Below are positions 28,076-37,311 of a stretch of 64,000 bases of DNA, piece after piece (the stretch's first letter is position 1; each line of letters starts with the position of its first letter). The notes beneath the pieces were generated by a model, which was given only the letters and a program-made list of their open reading frames with translations, made no database searches and was not told where the DNA came from. This stretch comes from Candidatus Kapaibacterium sp. (GTDB lineage Bacteria > Bacteroidota > Ignavibacteria > Kapaibacteriales > HRBIN21). The translations under genes were made by a program, and so were the position numbers. The stretch spans positions 103,501-167,500 of the forward strand of contig CALKEU010000002.1 in assembly GCA_938084565.1 (NCBI GenBank), written 5' to 3'.

Positions 28076-31000
28076 CTACATAGCCCGCCGGTATTGTCCC
28101 CCGACCTCGTAGAGTGCGTGCGTGAGCTGTCCCAAGGAGCAGACTTTGACAGCCTCCATAAGCTCTGCGAAGACATTCTCACCGCGGGCAGCAGCGCGTT
28201 TGACTCGTTCCAATGCTACCGGTGCCCGTTCAGCGTTGCGGTGCCAGAAGGCACGGAGGTTGGCAATCTGTTGCTCCTTCTCCTCCGGGGTGGAGCGCAC
28301 CACACGCTCGGGCACAATCGTTGGCGAACCATGCTTGTCCAGGAATGTGTTAACCCCAATGATCGGGAGCTCGCCAGAGTGCTTCAGCTGCTCGTAGTAG
28401 AGGGACTCCTCCTGGATTTTTGCGCGCTGGTACATGAGTTCCATCGCTCCCAGGACGCCCCCGCGTTCGTTGAGGCGCCGGAACTCCTCCAGGACTGCCT
28501 GCTCGACCATGTCGGTGAGTTGCTCCAGGAAGAAGGAGCCTTGCCACGGATTTTCGTTCTTGGTGAGGCCCAATTCCTTGGTGATGATAAGCTGGATGGC
28601 CACAGCACGGCGGACAGACTCCTCTGTGGGTGTCGTAATAGCCTCGTCGTAGGCATTCGTGTGGAGGGAGTTGCAGTTGTCAGCAAGAGCGTATAGCGCC
28701 TGCAACGTTGTCCGGATATCGTTGAAGGCAATCTCCTGGGCATGGAGTGAACGGCCAGAGGTCTGGATATGGTACTTGAGCATCTGCGAACGTGCGTTCC
28801 CGCCGTACTTGAAGCGGATAACCTTGGCCCAGATCCGGCGTGCCACCCGCCCGATCACTGTGTATTCTGGATCCATCCCGTTGCTGAAGAAGAAGGAGAG
28901 GTTGGGGGCAAAGTCATCGATGTGCATGCCCCGGCTCAGGAAGTACTCCACGTAGGTGAAGGCGTTGGCCAGAGTGAAGGCAAGCTGTGTAATGGGATTC
29001 GCACCAGCTTCAGCGATGTGGTAGCCCGAGATGGACACCGAGTAGAAATTGCGCACGCGGTGCTGGACGAAATACTCCTGCACGTCCCCCATCAGACGTA
29101 GGGCAAACTCGGTCGAGAAGATGCAGGTATTCTGAGCCTGGTCCTCCTTGAGAATGTCTGCCTGTACGGTACCCCGGACAACATGCAGCGTCTCGGCTTT
29201 GATGTTTTCGTATACCTCCGGCGGGAGTACCTCATCGCCGCTGACCCCGAGCAGGAGCAGACCGAGCCCGTTATGCCCCTCGGGGAGCTCGCCGCGATAA
29301 GTCGGGCGGGGCAGCCCTCGTTCGGCATAGAGCTTCTCGATACGACGTTCAACCTCCTCGCGCAAGCCTGCTTGGAGGATATACTTTTCGCACTGCTGGT
29401 CGATGGCCGCATTGAAGAACATCGCCAGTATAATGGGAGCCGGGCCATTGATAGTCATGGACACCGACGTCGTGGGAGCGCAGAGATCGAAGCCGGAGTA
29501 GAGTTTTTTGGCATCATCGATGGAGGCTACGCTGACACCGGAGTTGCCAATCTTGCCGTAGATATCGGGCCGGTAGTCCGGGTCCTCTCCGTAGAGCGTT
29601 ACGGAATCGAAGGCCGTGCTCAGCCGCGCCGCAGGCATACCGAAGCTGAGGTAGTGGAAGCGGCGGTTTGTGCGTTCGGGGGTTCCTTCGCCGGCGAACA
29701 TTCGCGTTGGGTCTTCCGTCTGCCGCTTGAAGGGATAGACTCCGGCTGTGTAGGGAAATTCCCCCGGCACGTTCTCCTGTAGCACCCACCGGAGGATATC
29801 GCCCCAATCGCGATAGCGTGGCAGCGCAACTTTGGGAATTTGCAGATGGCTGAGTGTCTCGACGTAGTTCGACACTCGAATGTGGCGTCCACGGACTGTA
29901 TAGGAGAACTCAGGCTGCCGGTAGCGTTGCAGCTTTTCCTGCCACGTCTGGAGGATCTGGCGGCAGTGGGGGTCGAGTTTCTCCCAGAGCCGAGCGACTT
30001 CCTGCCGCAGCGCTTCCACATCGTGCCCCTGTTGTTGGGCATACTCGAGGGCTCCCTGTAGCTGGTAGAGCTGAGAGGCTATCGCTGCTTGCTCTTCGAC
30101 GAATCGGTTGTACTGCTCCACCGTCTCGATGATTTCCCCGAGATACCCTCGGCGGTGAGGGGGGATGATTTCGATCTTACGCGTAAGCTCGTAGCGCACA
30201 TCCACTTGCGGCCGCCAGTCAAGCCCCATTTTGTCGGCCAGCGTGCGTATCAGCAGCCTATAGAGGGTGTTGACACCGGGATCATTGAACTGCGAGGCAA
30301 TCGTTCCGACAACCGGCATTTCCTCGAGAGGCTTCTCCCAGAGCCGATGGCTCCGCTGGTACTGCTTACGGACCTCCCGGAGAGCATCCTGTGCCCCGAA
30401 GCGATCGAACTTGTTGATGGCGATCAGGTCGGCATAATCGATCATGTCGATTTTCTCCAGCTGGCTCGGGGCACCGTAATCCGGGGTCATGACGTAGAGC
30501 GTGACATCGGCAACATCCACTACGCTTGTGTCGCTCTGGCCAATGCCAGCCGTTTCGACGACAATCAAATCGTAGCCAGCCGCTTTCACGATGGCGATGG
30601 CGTCGCGGACATGACGGTTGAGAGCCACATGGGCCTCTCGCGTGGCGAAGGAGCGCATATACACGTGTGGATGGCTGGCCATATTGATGCGAATGCGATC
30701 CCCCAACAGTGCTCCACCGGTTCGGCGTTTAGATGGGTCCACCGACAGGAGCGCAACGCGCTTGGTAGGGAAATCGGCCACGAAACGCCGCACGAGCTCA
30801 TCGACGAGTGAGGACTTTCCTGAACCTCCCGTCCCGGTGATCCCCAGAACAGGAATAGGCCGAGCAGGGATGTGAGAGCGCACTGCTTCCATAAAGGCAG
30901 GCGCTTGCTCGGGGTATTCCTCCACGAGCGTAATGGCCTGGGCTATAGCGAGCGGATCCCCCTGCAGGAGGAAGTGCAGCATATCCCCATTGTAGGTCAG

Positions 31001-31447
31001 CGGGGGAAGGAAGTCGCACCGCTGCAGCACGTCGTTGATCATACCTTGTAACCCCATTGCCCGTCCATCGTCGGGGTGGTAGATGCGGGCAATACCGTAG
31101 CGCTGGAGCTCTTGAATTTCCGACGGCAGAATCGTGCCTCCCCCTCCGCCAAAGATCTTGATGTGCCCGGCCCCCCGCTCGTGCAGCAGGTCGTATAGGT
31201 AGGTGAAGAATTCCATGTGACCGCCCTGGTAGCTGGTCACAGCAACCCCTTGGGCGTATTCTTCGATGGCAGCTTTCACAATTTCCTCGACAGAGCGGTT
31301 ATGGCCGAGGTGGATAACTTCTGCGCCCGTAGCTTGCATGATGCGGCGCATGATGTTAATGGCAGCATCATGGCCATCAAAGAGCGAGGCGGCCGTTACG
31401 ATGCGAATACGGTGCTTGGGCTTGTATGGAGCAACAGCAACCTTCAT
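28076..31447 (-). CDS. icmF: Fused isobutyryl-CoA mutase IcmF
   Basis: A 1123-residue adenosylcobalamin-dependent mutase that interconverts isobutyryl- and n-butyryl-CoA, and in some relatives isovaleryl/pivalyl-CoA. The domain order is a B12-binding domain (DGHD at residues 24-27, His26 as cobalt ligand), a MeaI-type P-loop GTPase chaperone (GTGGSGKS at 205-212), a helical linker, then the substrate-binding TIM barrel. The barrel has [20 protein letters not shown] and [15 protein letters not shown]. The integrated G-protein between the B12 and mutase parts distinguishes IcmF from methylmalonyl-CoA mutase. Its substrate cannot be fixed by eye. A weak promoter-like CACATTTG lies about 50 bases upstream. 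Confidence 0.95.
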   Translation of the reverse strand: MKVAVAPYKPKHRIRIVTAASLFDGHDAAINIMRRIMQATGAEVIHLGHNRSVEEIVKAAIEEYAQGVAVTSYQGGHMEFFTYLYDLLHERGAGHIKIFGGGGGTILPSEIQELQRYGIARIYHPDDGRAMGLQGMINDVLQRCDFLPPLTYNGDMLHFLLQGDPLAIAQAITLVEEYPEQAPAFMEAVRSHIPARPIPVLGITGTGGSGKSSLVDELVRRFVADFPTKRVALLSVDPSKRRTGGALLGDRIRINMASHPHVYMRSFATREAHVALNRHVRDAIAIVKAAGYDLIVVETAGIGQSDTSVVDVADVTLYVMTPDYGAPSQLEKIDMIDYADLIAINKFDRFGAQDALREVRKQYQRSHRLWEKPLEEMPVVGTIASQFNDPGVNTLYRLLIRTLADKMGLDWRPQVDVRYELTRKIEIIPPHRRGYLGEIIETVEQYNRFVEEQAAIASQLYQLQGALEYAQQQGHDVEALRQEVARLWEKLDPHCRQILQTWQEKLQRYRQPEFSYTVRGRHIRVSNYVETLSHLQIPKVALPRYRDWGDILRWVLQENVPGEFPYTAGVYPFKRQTEDPTRMFAGEGTPERTNRRFHYLSFGMPAARLSTAFDSVTLYGEDPDYRPDIYGKIGNSGVSVASIDDAKKLYSGFDLCAPTTSVSMTINGPAPIILAMFFNAAIDQQCEKYILQAGLREEVERRIEKLYAERGLPRPTYRGELPEGHNGLGLLLLGVSGDEVLPPEVYENIKAETLHVVRGTVQADILKEDQAQNTCIFSTEFALRLMGDVQEYFVQHRVRNFYSVSISGYHIAEAGANPITQLAFTLANAFTYVEYFLSRGMHIDDFAPNLSFFFSNGMDPEYTVIGRVARRIWAKVIRFKYGGNARSQMLKYHIQTSGRSLHAQEIAFNDIRTTLQALYALADNCNSLHTNAYDEAITTPTEESVRRAVAIQLIITKELGLTKNENPWQGSFFLEQLTDMVEQAVLEEFRRLNERGGVLGAMELMYQRAKIQEESLYYEQLKHSGELPIIGVNTFLDKHGSPTIVPERVVRSTPEEKEQQIANLRAFWHRNAERAPVALERVKRAAARGENVFAELMEAVKVCSLGQLTHALYEVGGQYRRAM

Positions 31448-31561
31448 GGTTCCTCACGTGGCTGATGTCGGCTCTGCAGCAGACGAATACAGCCTCCAAA
31501 TGTGGCACTCGGGCGCAGTGGTACCCTATCGGGCTCGGAGAGCCAGATGGGGCAGAGCGTG

Positions 31562-31569
31562 TAAATTTG
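31562..31569 (+). promoter_or_regulatory. -7 box of the tRNA-Val/tRNA-Leu promoter
   Basis: TAAATTTG matches TAnnTTTG exactly and ends 8 bases before the first base of tRNA-Val, the spacing expected for a -7 element directly upstream of a stable-RNA transcript. Confidence 0.65.
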
Positions 31570-31577
31570 CACTTGGC

Positions 31578-31652
31578 GGGCAGATAGCTCAGGTGGTTCA
31601 GAGCGCTTGCCTTACAAGCAAGAGGTCGGGAGTTCGACTCTCCCTCTGCCCA
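31578..31652 (+). tRNA. tRNA-Val (anticodon TAC)
   Basis: A 75-base cloverleaf. The acceptor arms GGGCAGA and TCTGCCC pair perfectly and the discriminator is A. The anticodon stem CTTGC/GCAAG encloses loop CTTACAA, giving TAC. The T loop is GTTCGACTC. The CCA end is not encoded. It is followed one base later by tRNA-Leu. Confidence 0.95.
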
Positions 31653-31653
31653 C

Positions 31654-31740
31654 GCAGGAGTGGCGGAACTGGCAGACGCGCCGGACTCAAAATCCGGTGG
31701 GGCTGAAAACCCCGTGTGGGTTCGACTCCCACCTCCTGCA
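31654..31740 (+). tRNA. tRNA-Leu (anticodon CAA)
   Basis: An 87-base class II tRNA. The acceptor GCAGGAG pairs with CTCCTGC, with discriminator A. The anticodon stem CCGGA/TCCGG holds loop CTCAAAA (anticodon CAA, reading TTG). The long variable arm GGGGCTGAAAACCCC is diagnostic of leucine. The T loop is GTTCGACTC. Only one base separates it from tRNA-Val, so the two are processed from one transcript. Confidence 0.95.
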
Positions 31741-31768
31741 CGAAAGCGACCGTAGAGGGTCGCTTTCG
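31741..31768 (+). terminator. Hairpin after the tRNA pair
   Basis: An 11-base perfect stem (CGAAAGCGACC with GGTCGCTTTCG) around a six-base loop begins immediately after tRNA-Leu. No T-tract follows, so it may act as a processing or weak termination hairpin. The MFS gene starts 24 bases after it. Confidence 0.6.
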
Positions 31769-31791
31769 TGTGCAAGTCTTATAGCTCCACA

Positions 31792-32967
31792 ATGGCCCGA
31801 GAGCAGCCGCAGCGTGCAGCCGGGGGGCACACCGTCGAAGCAATTCTGGCCGCAACGGTGCTGATAAGCTTCTTCGACACTTTCGCTCTCTTGCCAGTTC
31901 TGCCGGTCTACGCTCGCTTCCTCGGCGGGGAGGCATGGCATATCGGTGTGGCCGTTGGCATTTACTCTTTGGCGGGCTTACTCATGCAAGTTGTGGGGGG
32001 CTATTCAGCCGATGCTTTTGGGCGGAAAGGTCCCCTTGTGCTGAGCCTGTTCGGGGCAGCGGCTGCGTTGGGGCTCTATGGGATAGCCCCCTCTGTGGAG
32101 TGGCTCATTCTACTGCGTGCCTTCCACGGCGCGACGGGGGCCTTCTTTCTCCCGGCGCTCTTTGCCCTAGTAGGAGAACAGGCTGGGGAGCGTCGCGCGG
32201 AAGCGCTCGGGCGTACTGGAGCTACTATTGGCCTTGCGGCCATCGTAGCACCACCGGCCGGTGGATTCGTCTCCCGGCAGTGGGGGGCTCCTTGGCTCTT
32301 TTTCGGTATTGCCTTTGTGATGGCCATAATGGCGGTCTTGGTCTGGCGCTATGTGCCGGAGACGCTCCAAAAGCTGGCTGAACCTTCCCTCCGGAGGCTC
32401 CCGGAGGTGGTGCGCGTTGGACCTCTCAGAGCCGCTTACGTTCTGACGGCTGCCTTTACCTTCTGCATGGGGACCCTGGCGTATGGGTTCCCACTGCTCG
32501 TCGTCGAGCGGGGCTATACTACAGCAACGGCAGGAGTATTGCTGGGGTGGATGGCTCTGATAGCCGTACCGGTGATGGCCTTCTACCGCTTAGGGCATCC
32601 TCTGGGGCGGGCCCTGCTCGGATTAGGGGTAATGGCTGGGTGCATGGGAGCGCTGTGGTGGATTCGTGAACTCTGGCTCCTAGCAGCCGCTATGGGTGTC
32701 TATGGAATCGGCTTTGGACTCCTCTTTCCAGCGCTCCACCTTGTGGTCTTCGAACATGCTCCAGTAGGTCTGCGGGGTTCGGCTTTCGCTCTGCTCTACC
32801 TCTGCTACTCTGGCGGCCTGATTGCAGGCTCCCTGACTTCCGGTGCGATAGCCGGAAGCGTACCCCCGGGCCTGATAGCTGCAGCATTAGCCGGAACAGC
32901 TGTTTGTGCAGTTAGCCTATGGTCCCTCCGTGAACGGATATTCCGATGGGCACCGCTGGAGCGATAA
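31792..32967 (+). CDS. MFS transporter
   Basis: A 391-residue major-facilitator protein with about 12 membrane segments and the loop 2-3 signature GGYSADAFGRKGPLVL (G-x-x-x-D-x-x-G-R-K). FDTFALLPVLPVYARFLG at the start resembles drug:H+ antiporter-type exporters; the substrate is unknown. The ATG at MAREQPQ is used over an upstream GTG that lies inside the tRNA terminator stem. The 3' end overlaps the following suhB-like gene by 22 bases. Confidence 0.88.
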   Translation: MAREQPQRAAGGHTVEAILAATVLISFFDTFALLPVLPVYARFLGGEAWHIGVAVGIYSLAGLLMQVVGGYSADAFGRKGPLVLSLFGAAAALGLYGIAPSVEWLILLRAFHGATGAFFLPALFALVGEQAGERRAEALGRTGATIGLAAIVAPPAGGFVSRQWGAPWLFFGIAFVMAIMAVLVWRYVPETLQKLAEPSLRRLPEVVRVGPLRAAYVLTAAFTFCMGTLAYGFPLLVVERGYTTATAGVLLGWMALIAVPVMAFYRLGHPLGRALLGLGVMAGCMGALWWIRELWLLAAAMGVYGIGFGLLFPALHLVVFEHAPVGLRGSAFALLYLCYSGGLIAGSLTSGAIAGSVPPGLIAAALAGTAVCAVSLWSLRERIFRWAPLER

Positions 32968-33752
32968 ATCCCCGTGAGCTGCTCGCCGCTGCGATCGAGG
33001 CTGCAACGGAAGCCGGGGCACTGCTCCGCACCGGATGCGGCCACGCCACGGTTGTGGAACGTAAAGAAGGGCACCACAACCTTGTGACCGACTACGACCG
33101 TCAAGCCGAAGAGCTTATCCTGAATCGGCTTCGGCAGCATTTCCCGGGCTCGCACATTTGGGCAGAGGAGAGCGGGCGCTCTAGCACAGAAGCGGCTGAT
33201 GCCCTCTGGTGGCTCGTCGATCCGCTGGATGGAACGGTCAACTTCGCTCACGGCCTCCCGGTCTTCTGCACGAGTATTGCAGCTGTGTATCGCGGGGACC
33301 TCCTCTGCGGCGTCATTTACCAGCCCATGGTAGGGGAACTCTTCACCGCTGTCCGGGGCGAGGGGGCATGGCTCAATGGCCATCGCCTTCGGGTCTCGAA
33401 CACGGAATCTCTGCAGGAGGCCATGCTGGTGACAGGCTTTCCGTACAACGTAGCCGAAAACCCTGGCAACTGCATTGATCACTTCGTGCGCTTCTTGCGG
33501 CTCGGCATACCGATTCGTCGTCTCGGATCAGCAGCGCTGGATTTGGCCTACGTTGCTGCTGGCCGGTTCGATGGGTTCTGGGAAATTGCCCTCAATCCAT
33601 GGGATGTGGCTGCCGGGATCCTGATGGTCCAGGAAGCGGGGGGCCAAGTGACGCACTATGACGGCTCTCCCTATCGTTTGCACCCGCGTGCTTCGATTGT
33701 AGCCAGTAACGGGAAACTCCATGCGCAGATGCTGGCTGTCCTACAGGGGTGA
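32946..33752 (+). CDS. suhB: Inositol monophosphatase family protein
   Basis: A 268-residue Mg2+-dependent sugar/inositol phosphatase. The metal and catalytic motifs WAEESG, WWLVDPLDGTVNF (D-P-L-D-G-T) and LNPWDVAAGILMVQEAGG (W-D-x-A) are all present. The likely substrate is inositol-1-phosphate or a related sugar phosphate; SuhB-type proteins may also assist rRNA maturation. The gene overlaps the MFS gene end by 22 bases, and its stop overlaps the following dapF region. Confidence 0.92.
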   Translation: MGTAGAINPRELLAAAIEAATEAGALLRTGCGHATVVERKEGHHNLVTDYDRQAEELILNRLRQHFPGSHIWAEESGRSSTEAADALWWLVDPLDGTVNFAHGLPVFCTSIAAVYRGDLLCGVIYQPMVGELFTAVRGEGAWLNGHRLRVSNTESLQEAMLVTGFPYNVAENPGNCIDHFVRFLRLGIPIRRLGSAALDLAYVAAGRFDGFWEIALNPWDVAAGILMVQEAGGQVTHYDGSPYRLHPRASIVASNGKLHAQMLAVLQG

Positions 33753-33754
33753 GT

Positions 33755-34594
33755 ATGCAGCTTCGAGTCACTTACAGCTCCGGCGCAGGTAACACCTTTA
33801 CCATCGTGCGGGAGGGTCGGCGTCGCCTCCCGGCAGCAGTGTGGCAGCGTCTAGCTCCACAGCTGTGCCGGTGGACCGATGGACTTCTGGTCCTCGAGCC
33901 TGCCAATCCGGATGGGACTGTGCCAGTGCTCTTCTTCAATCCGGATGGCTCGACGGGGATGTTTTGCGGCAATGGGGCACGCTGTGCGGCAGCCTTCCTC
34001 ATGGGTGAGCAGCCTCGTCCGATAACCCTCCTCCTTGCGGGCGTGGTGGTCGGAGCGATGCCGGGGGTATTGGGAATTCGGCTGCAATTACCTGCGCCGA
34101 AGGAACCGCCGAGCGAGCGCGAAGTCGAGCTGCCCAATGGCCGTCTGCGGCTCTGGGTTGCCGATGTGGGGGCACCGCACGCCCTTGTCCCCTTGCACGA
34201 GCTCAGCACGCTCGGGATACGGGGGACACTCGACCAAGTGCCCGTTGACCAGCTCGGCCGGCAGCTGCGTAAGCACCCAGCTTTCGCTCCCGGAGGGGTT
34301 AACGTAAGCTTCTACACCGTCGATCAGAGCGGACAGCTCCAGCTCCGAACCTACGAGCGTGGTGTGGAGCGGGAGACCGGTTCCTGCGGGACAGCAGCGT
34401 TGGCCGTCGCGCTGACGGCGTGGCTCCGCCAGGAGGTCCGACCCCCGGTTACGGTCGTACCTTTGAGCCGAAGCCCCCTCCTGGTGGATTGGGACGGCGA
34501 AAGCCCGGAACAGCTGCGCGCTCTCTACCTTGAGGGCGCAGCAGAGGTTTTGGGCACTGACACAGTCGAGGTCTCTCTGGAGGAAGAAGAGTGA
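33755..34594 (+). CDS. dapF: Diaminopimelate epimerase
   Basis: A 279-residue cofactor-independent epimerase converting LL- to meso-diaminopimelate for lysine and peptidoglycan. Its two catalytic cysteines are in MFCGNGARC and ETGSCGTAALAV. The early SSGAGNTF segment aligns with the N-terminal GxGNDF-type motif. The ATG at MQLRVTYS is used; a GTG two codons upstream overlaps the previous stop. Together with asd it places lysine/DAP synthesis in this region. It is coupled to the following M20 gene by a GTGA overlap. Confidence 0.94.
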   Translation: MQLRVTYSSGAGNTFTIVREGRRRLPAAVWQRLAPQLCRWTDGLLVLEPANPDGTVPVLFFNPDGSTGMFCGNGARCAAAFLMGEQPRPITLLLAGVVVGAMPGVLGIRLQLPAPKEPPSEREVELPNGRLRLWVADVGAPHALVPLHELSTLGIRGTLDQVPVDQLGRQLRKHPAFAPGGVNVSFYTVDQSGQLQLRTYERGVERETGSCGTAALAVALTAWLRQEVRPPVTVVPLSRSPLLVDWDGESPEQLRALYLEGAAEVLGTDTVEVSLEEEE

Positions 34595-35775
34595 GCCGAG
34601 AAGAACAGCTCCTCCAGCGGGCGCTCGAGCTCTCTGCCTTGCTCGAGCAGCATCGGCGATGGCTCCATCGCCATCCGGAGCTCTCTTTCCGCGAGTACCA
34701 GACATCGGCCTACATTCGGCAATGTCTGAGCCAGCTTGCTATCCCACACCGTACCGTTGCCGGCACAGGGGTTGTAGGAACCCTGGGGCATGGGGAGCCC
34801 TGCGTCGTGCTCCGCGCCGATATTGACGCATTGCCGATTACCGAGCAAACGGGGCTTCCCTTTGCTTCCGAACATCCCGGCTGCATGCACGCCTGCGGTC
34901 ACGACATGCACACGGCGATGCTCCTCGGAGCCACCCTACTGCTGCACGAACACGCCGCAGCTCTGCCCGGTACCGTGCTCCTGCTCTTCCAACCTGGCGA
35001 AGAGCAACTCCCCGGGGGCGCCTCGCTCGTTTTGGCCTCAGATGTACTCGAGCACCCACGCCCCAGCGCCGTCTTCGGCCAACATGTCTTTCCAAACCTC
35101 CCGGTCGGAGCCATTGCTCTTGCGGCAGGGCCTATCTTTGCAGCAACTGACGAGCTCTCCTGGCACTTCCGCGCCGCAGGCGGGCACGCCGCACAACCAC
35201 ACCTGACGGGCGATCCCATTGTGGCAGCCGCCTCGTTCATCTGCCACGCTCAGACTCTCATCAGCCGCAATCGAGACCCCCTGATGCCAGCCGTGCTCTC
35301 CATCACGGCAATCCAGGGGGGGAGCGCACCGAATGTCATTCCCTCGGAGGTCCAGCTGCAAGGCACCCTCCGCAGCTTCGACCAGCCATGGAGGCAGCAA
35401 GCCCTGCAGTGGCTCGAACAGGCCACGGCACACGTGGCTGCCGCACACGGTGTGCAGGCTACCTTAGAGATTCGGTCCGGCTACCCACCGCTTGTCAATG
35501 ACGCCCGAGCAACGGAGCTGGTCCGGCAGGTAGCCACAGCTATGGTAGGGGCTGACCGTGTGGTACCATTCCAGCCCGTGCTGTGGGCTGAAGACTTTGC
35601 CTACTACAGCCAACGCTTCCCGGCAGCGTTCTGGCTTCTGGGAGTGTGCCCCCCAGAACAGCAGACAATGCCCGGCCTGCACCATCCGTCCTTCTGCCCA
35701 GACGAGAGAGCGTTACCTATTGGCGCTGCGCTCCTGGCAGCAGTAGCATGGCGAGCCCTCGAGATCTTCCGATGA
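34591..35775 (+). CDS. M20-family amidohydrolase
   Basis: A 394-residue zinc amidohydrolase of the M20D/AmhX type, acting on N-acyl amino acids such as hippurate, IAA conjugates or DAP derivatives. Motifs include LHRHPELSFREYQTS, VVLRADIDALPITE and HACGHDMHTAMLLG, plus the glutamate-containing FQPGEEQLPGGA and AEDFAYYSQ near the end. Start codon GTG overlaps the dapF stop. Its position after dapF hints at, but does not prove, a role with acylated lysine-pathway intermediates. Confidence 0.92.
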   Translation: MSREEQLLQRALELSALLEQHRRWLHRHPELSFREYQTSAYIRQCLSQLAIPHRTVAGTGVVGTLGHGEPCVVLRADIDALPITEQTGLPFASEHPGCMHACGHDMHTAMLLGATLLLHEHAAALPGTVLLLFQPGEEQLPGGASLVLASDVLEHPRPSAVFGQHVFPNLPVGAIALAAGPIFAATDELSWHFRAAGGHAAQPHLTGDPIVAAASFICHAQTLISRNRDPLMPAVLSITAIQGGSAPNVIPSEVQLQGTLRSFDQPWRQQALQWLEQATAHVAAAHGVQATLEIRSGYPPLVNDARATELVRQVATAMVGADRVVPFQPVLWAEDFAYYSQRFPAAFWLLGVCPPEQQTMPGLHHPSFCPDERALPIGAALLAAVAWRALEIFR

Positions 35776-36101
35776 CGCTGTGGATCGACAGTGCATGCTC
35801 CTTCTGCAGCCGTCTTGGCTGCTGGCTCCGGAGGAGAGCTCAACGACGCGGTCTTTCCTTGCAGATCCGCTCCCTCCCCGTAGGCAGCCAAGCACTCGTG
35901 TTCGAAGGGGGCGGACACCGTGCCGAGGCTGCTGAGGCACTCGTACTGCTCCTGTACTGCCTGGGGGGTCTGATGCGCTGCCTTGCTTCTGTGCTTCGGC
36001 TGCTCCCTGCTGGGTTCCGTCAGCGCTGTTATAGCTGGGTGGCACGCCACCGATATCGCCTCTTTGGTCGCTCACAATGTGCCAACTCTCCACAGCCTTG
36101 A
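35772..36101 (+). CDS. DCC1-like thiol-disulfide oxidoreductase (DUF393)
   Basis: A 109-residue member of the DUF393/DCC1-like family. The redox CxxC is in IDSACSFCSR, and the C-terminal LLPAGFRQRCYSWVARHRYRLFG is strongly conserved in the family. Family members are thioredoxin-like proteins of poorly known role. The ATG overlaps the M20 stop (ATGA). It is followed 4 bases later by a Tll0287-like heme protein, suggesting a redox-related pair. Confidence 0.88.
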   Translation: MTLWIDSACSFCSRLGCWLRRRAQRRGLSLQIRSLPVGSQALVFEGGGHRAEAAEALVLLLYCLGGLMRCLASVLRLLPAGFRQRCYSWVARHRYRLFGRSQCANSPQP

Positions 36102-36105
36102 AGCC

Positions 36106-36705
36106 ATGCGTCACAACAACAGCCTCCTCCTCGGGTTGGGTGTCTTGCTCCTCTTCGGTATCGTGCTGGCCGTGATTTGGTGGCAGCAGATGCAGAAGGA
36201 GCTCCTGGCACGCCGTACGGCATGGAGTACCCAGCAGCTGGACAGCCTCGGACGCGCTTTCCTCCAACAGATGCAAGGGCTGCTGAGCACGGCGCTCGAA
36301 CGGGGTCCAGAGATAGCTGTAGCCGTCTGCGCCGATACAGCCCAGCGCTTTACCGAGCTCTTCGCCCGTCAGCACGGTATCCTCGTACGCCGGACAGCTC
36401 TGCGCTGGCGCAATCCGCGCAACCAGCCCGACAGCACAGAGGCCTGGTGGATTGCGCAGTTTGAGCGCTGGAATGCCGAGGGGCGCTCGCTCGACACGGT
36501 CATTGTCCTCGAAAGCTCCACAGAAGAGCGCCTTCTCCGCCCCATCCTCATCCGCACTCCTCAATGCCTCCTCTGCCACGGGACTCCGGAGAACATTCCG
36601 CCCGAAGTTGCCACAGCGCTGGCGGAGCGGTATCCCGAGGACCGGGCCCGCAATTTCCGCCTCGGGGATGTGCGGGGCGCTCTCAGCATACGCGCACCCC
36701 GGTAG
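36106..36705 (+). CDS. Tll0287-like (DUF3365) membrane-anchored heme protein
   Basis: A 199-residue protein with one N-terminal membrane segment (SLLLGLGVLLLFGIVLAVIW) and a DUF3365/Tll0287-like domain. The C-terminal CLLCHG motif (CxxCH) predicts covalent heme attachment. The surrounding RRTALRWRNPRNQPD and YPEDRARNFRLGDVRGALSI are typical of the family. Such domains serve as periplasmic heme sensors or electron carriers. The ATG at MRHNNSLLL is used; the longer ORF is an extension. ccmB and dsbD elsewhere in the window fit a cell that matures c-type cytochromes. Confidence 0.88.
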   Translation: MRHNNSLLLGLGVLLLFGIVLAVIWWQQMQKELLARRTAWSTQQLDSLGRAFLQQMQGLLSTALERGPEIAVAVCADTAQRFTELFARQHGILVRRTALRWRNPRNQPDSTEAWWIAQFERWNAEGRSLDTVIVLESSTEERLLRPILIRTPQCLLCHGTPENIPPEVATALAERYPEDRARNFRLGDVRGALSIRAPR

Positions 36706-36708
36706 TGC

Positions 36709-37311
36709 CTACCCCTGCGTGAGCCAATAGAGGAGCACACCAACAGCATCGGCTAGCGTGTTGCCGAAACTCAGCAGCCCCTCCTTATGCCCACCCATGA
36801 CAATGAGGCCGCTACAACCGAGGCGATGCTGCTGGTAAAGTTCCTGCAACGCATAGGCCAGCTCTGGTGTCCCGTAAGGAATGGCCGGGTCGGTCGTTGG
36901 CACCACTCCCCAGAGTCGGTGCCATAACGCTCCATGGTGGGCATGGACAACAGCCCCAATGGTAGGCGAGCAGACGTAGAGTGCCGCATGGGTCAGGCTT
37001 TCCGACGAAGGCCGAAGTAGCCCGCGGCTGTAGACGAGGTTCTGCTCCAGTTCAACAGCCCACACTTCCACACAGTGCTCAGGCCGCAGTTCAGGCAGCC
37101 CCCCGGTACCGCTGCCGGTAATGAAGAAGTGAGCACCCTCGCCGCACCGACGGCTGACATTGCCATATCCGACCCCGTCGGATGCCCCGACGAGCCCATA
37201 TCGGACGAGCAAATTGCGCCACCAGCAGAGCTCCCACAGCGAGGGCAAGTCGGGCAGCGGCAGGCACTCCCATACCTGCTGGAACTTGATGATACCCTCA
37301 GGGCTCGCCAT
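36709..37311 (-). CDS. Class II aldolase/adducin-family protein
   Basis: A 200-residue class II aldolase. The zinc ligands are likely in VVHAHHGALWH (H-x-H) and GGHKEGLLSFG, with catalytic residues near SSESLTHAALY. The family includes MtnB dehydratase and the Ald2 aldolase, which splits methylthioribulose-1-phosphate into DHAP and methylthioacetaldehyde. Placement directly after mtnA (14-base overlap) favours one of these. No mtnC, mtnD or mtnN-type partner is visible here, so the two alternatives cannot be separated. The start is at MASPEGIIKF. The neighbouring convergent gene ends 3 bases away. Confidence 0.82.
   Translation of the reverse strand: MASPEGIIKFQQVWECLPLPDLPSLWELCWWRNLLVRYGLVGASDGVGYGNVSRRCGEGAHFFITGSGTGGLPELRPEHCVEVWAVELEQNLVYSRGLLRPSSESLTHAALYVCSPTIGAVVHAHHGALWHRLWGVVPTTDPAIPYGTPELAYALQELYQQHRLGCSGLIVMGGHKEGLLSFGNTLADAVGVLLYWLTQG

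Noticed and set aside
31377-31775. 132-aa minus-strand ORF covering the tRNA pair
   Set aside because: Its translation runs through both tRNA genes; false.
31768-31791. GTG start of the MFS gene given in the ORF track
   Set aside because: The extra eight codons begin in the tRNA-operon hairpin; the ATG at 31792 is better placed.
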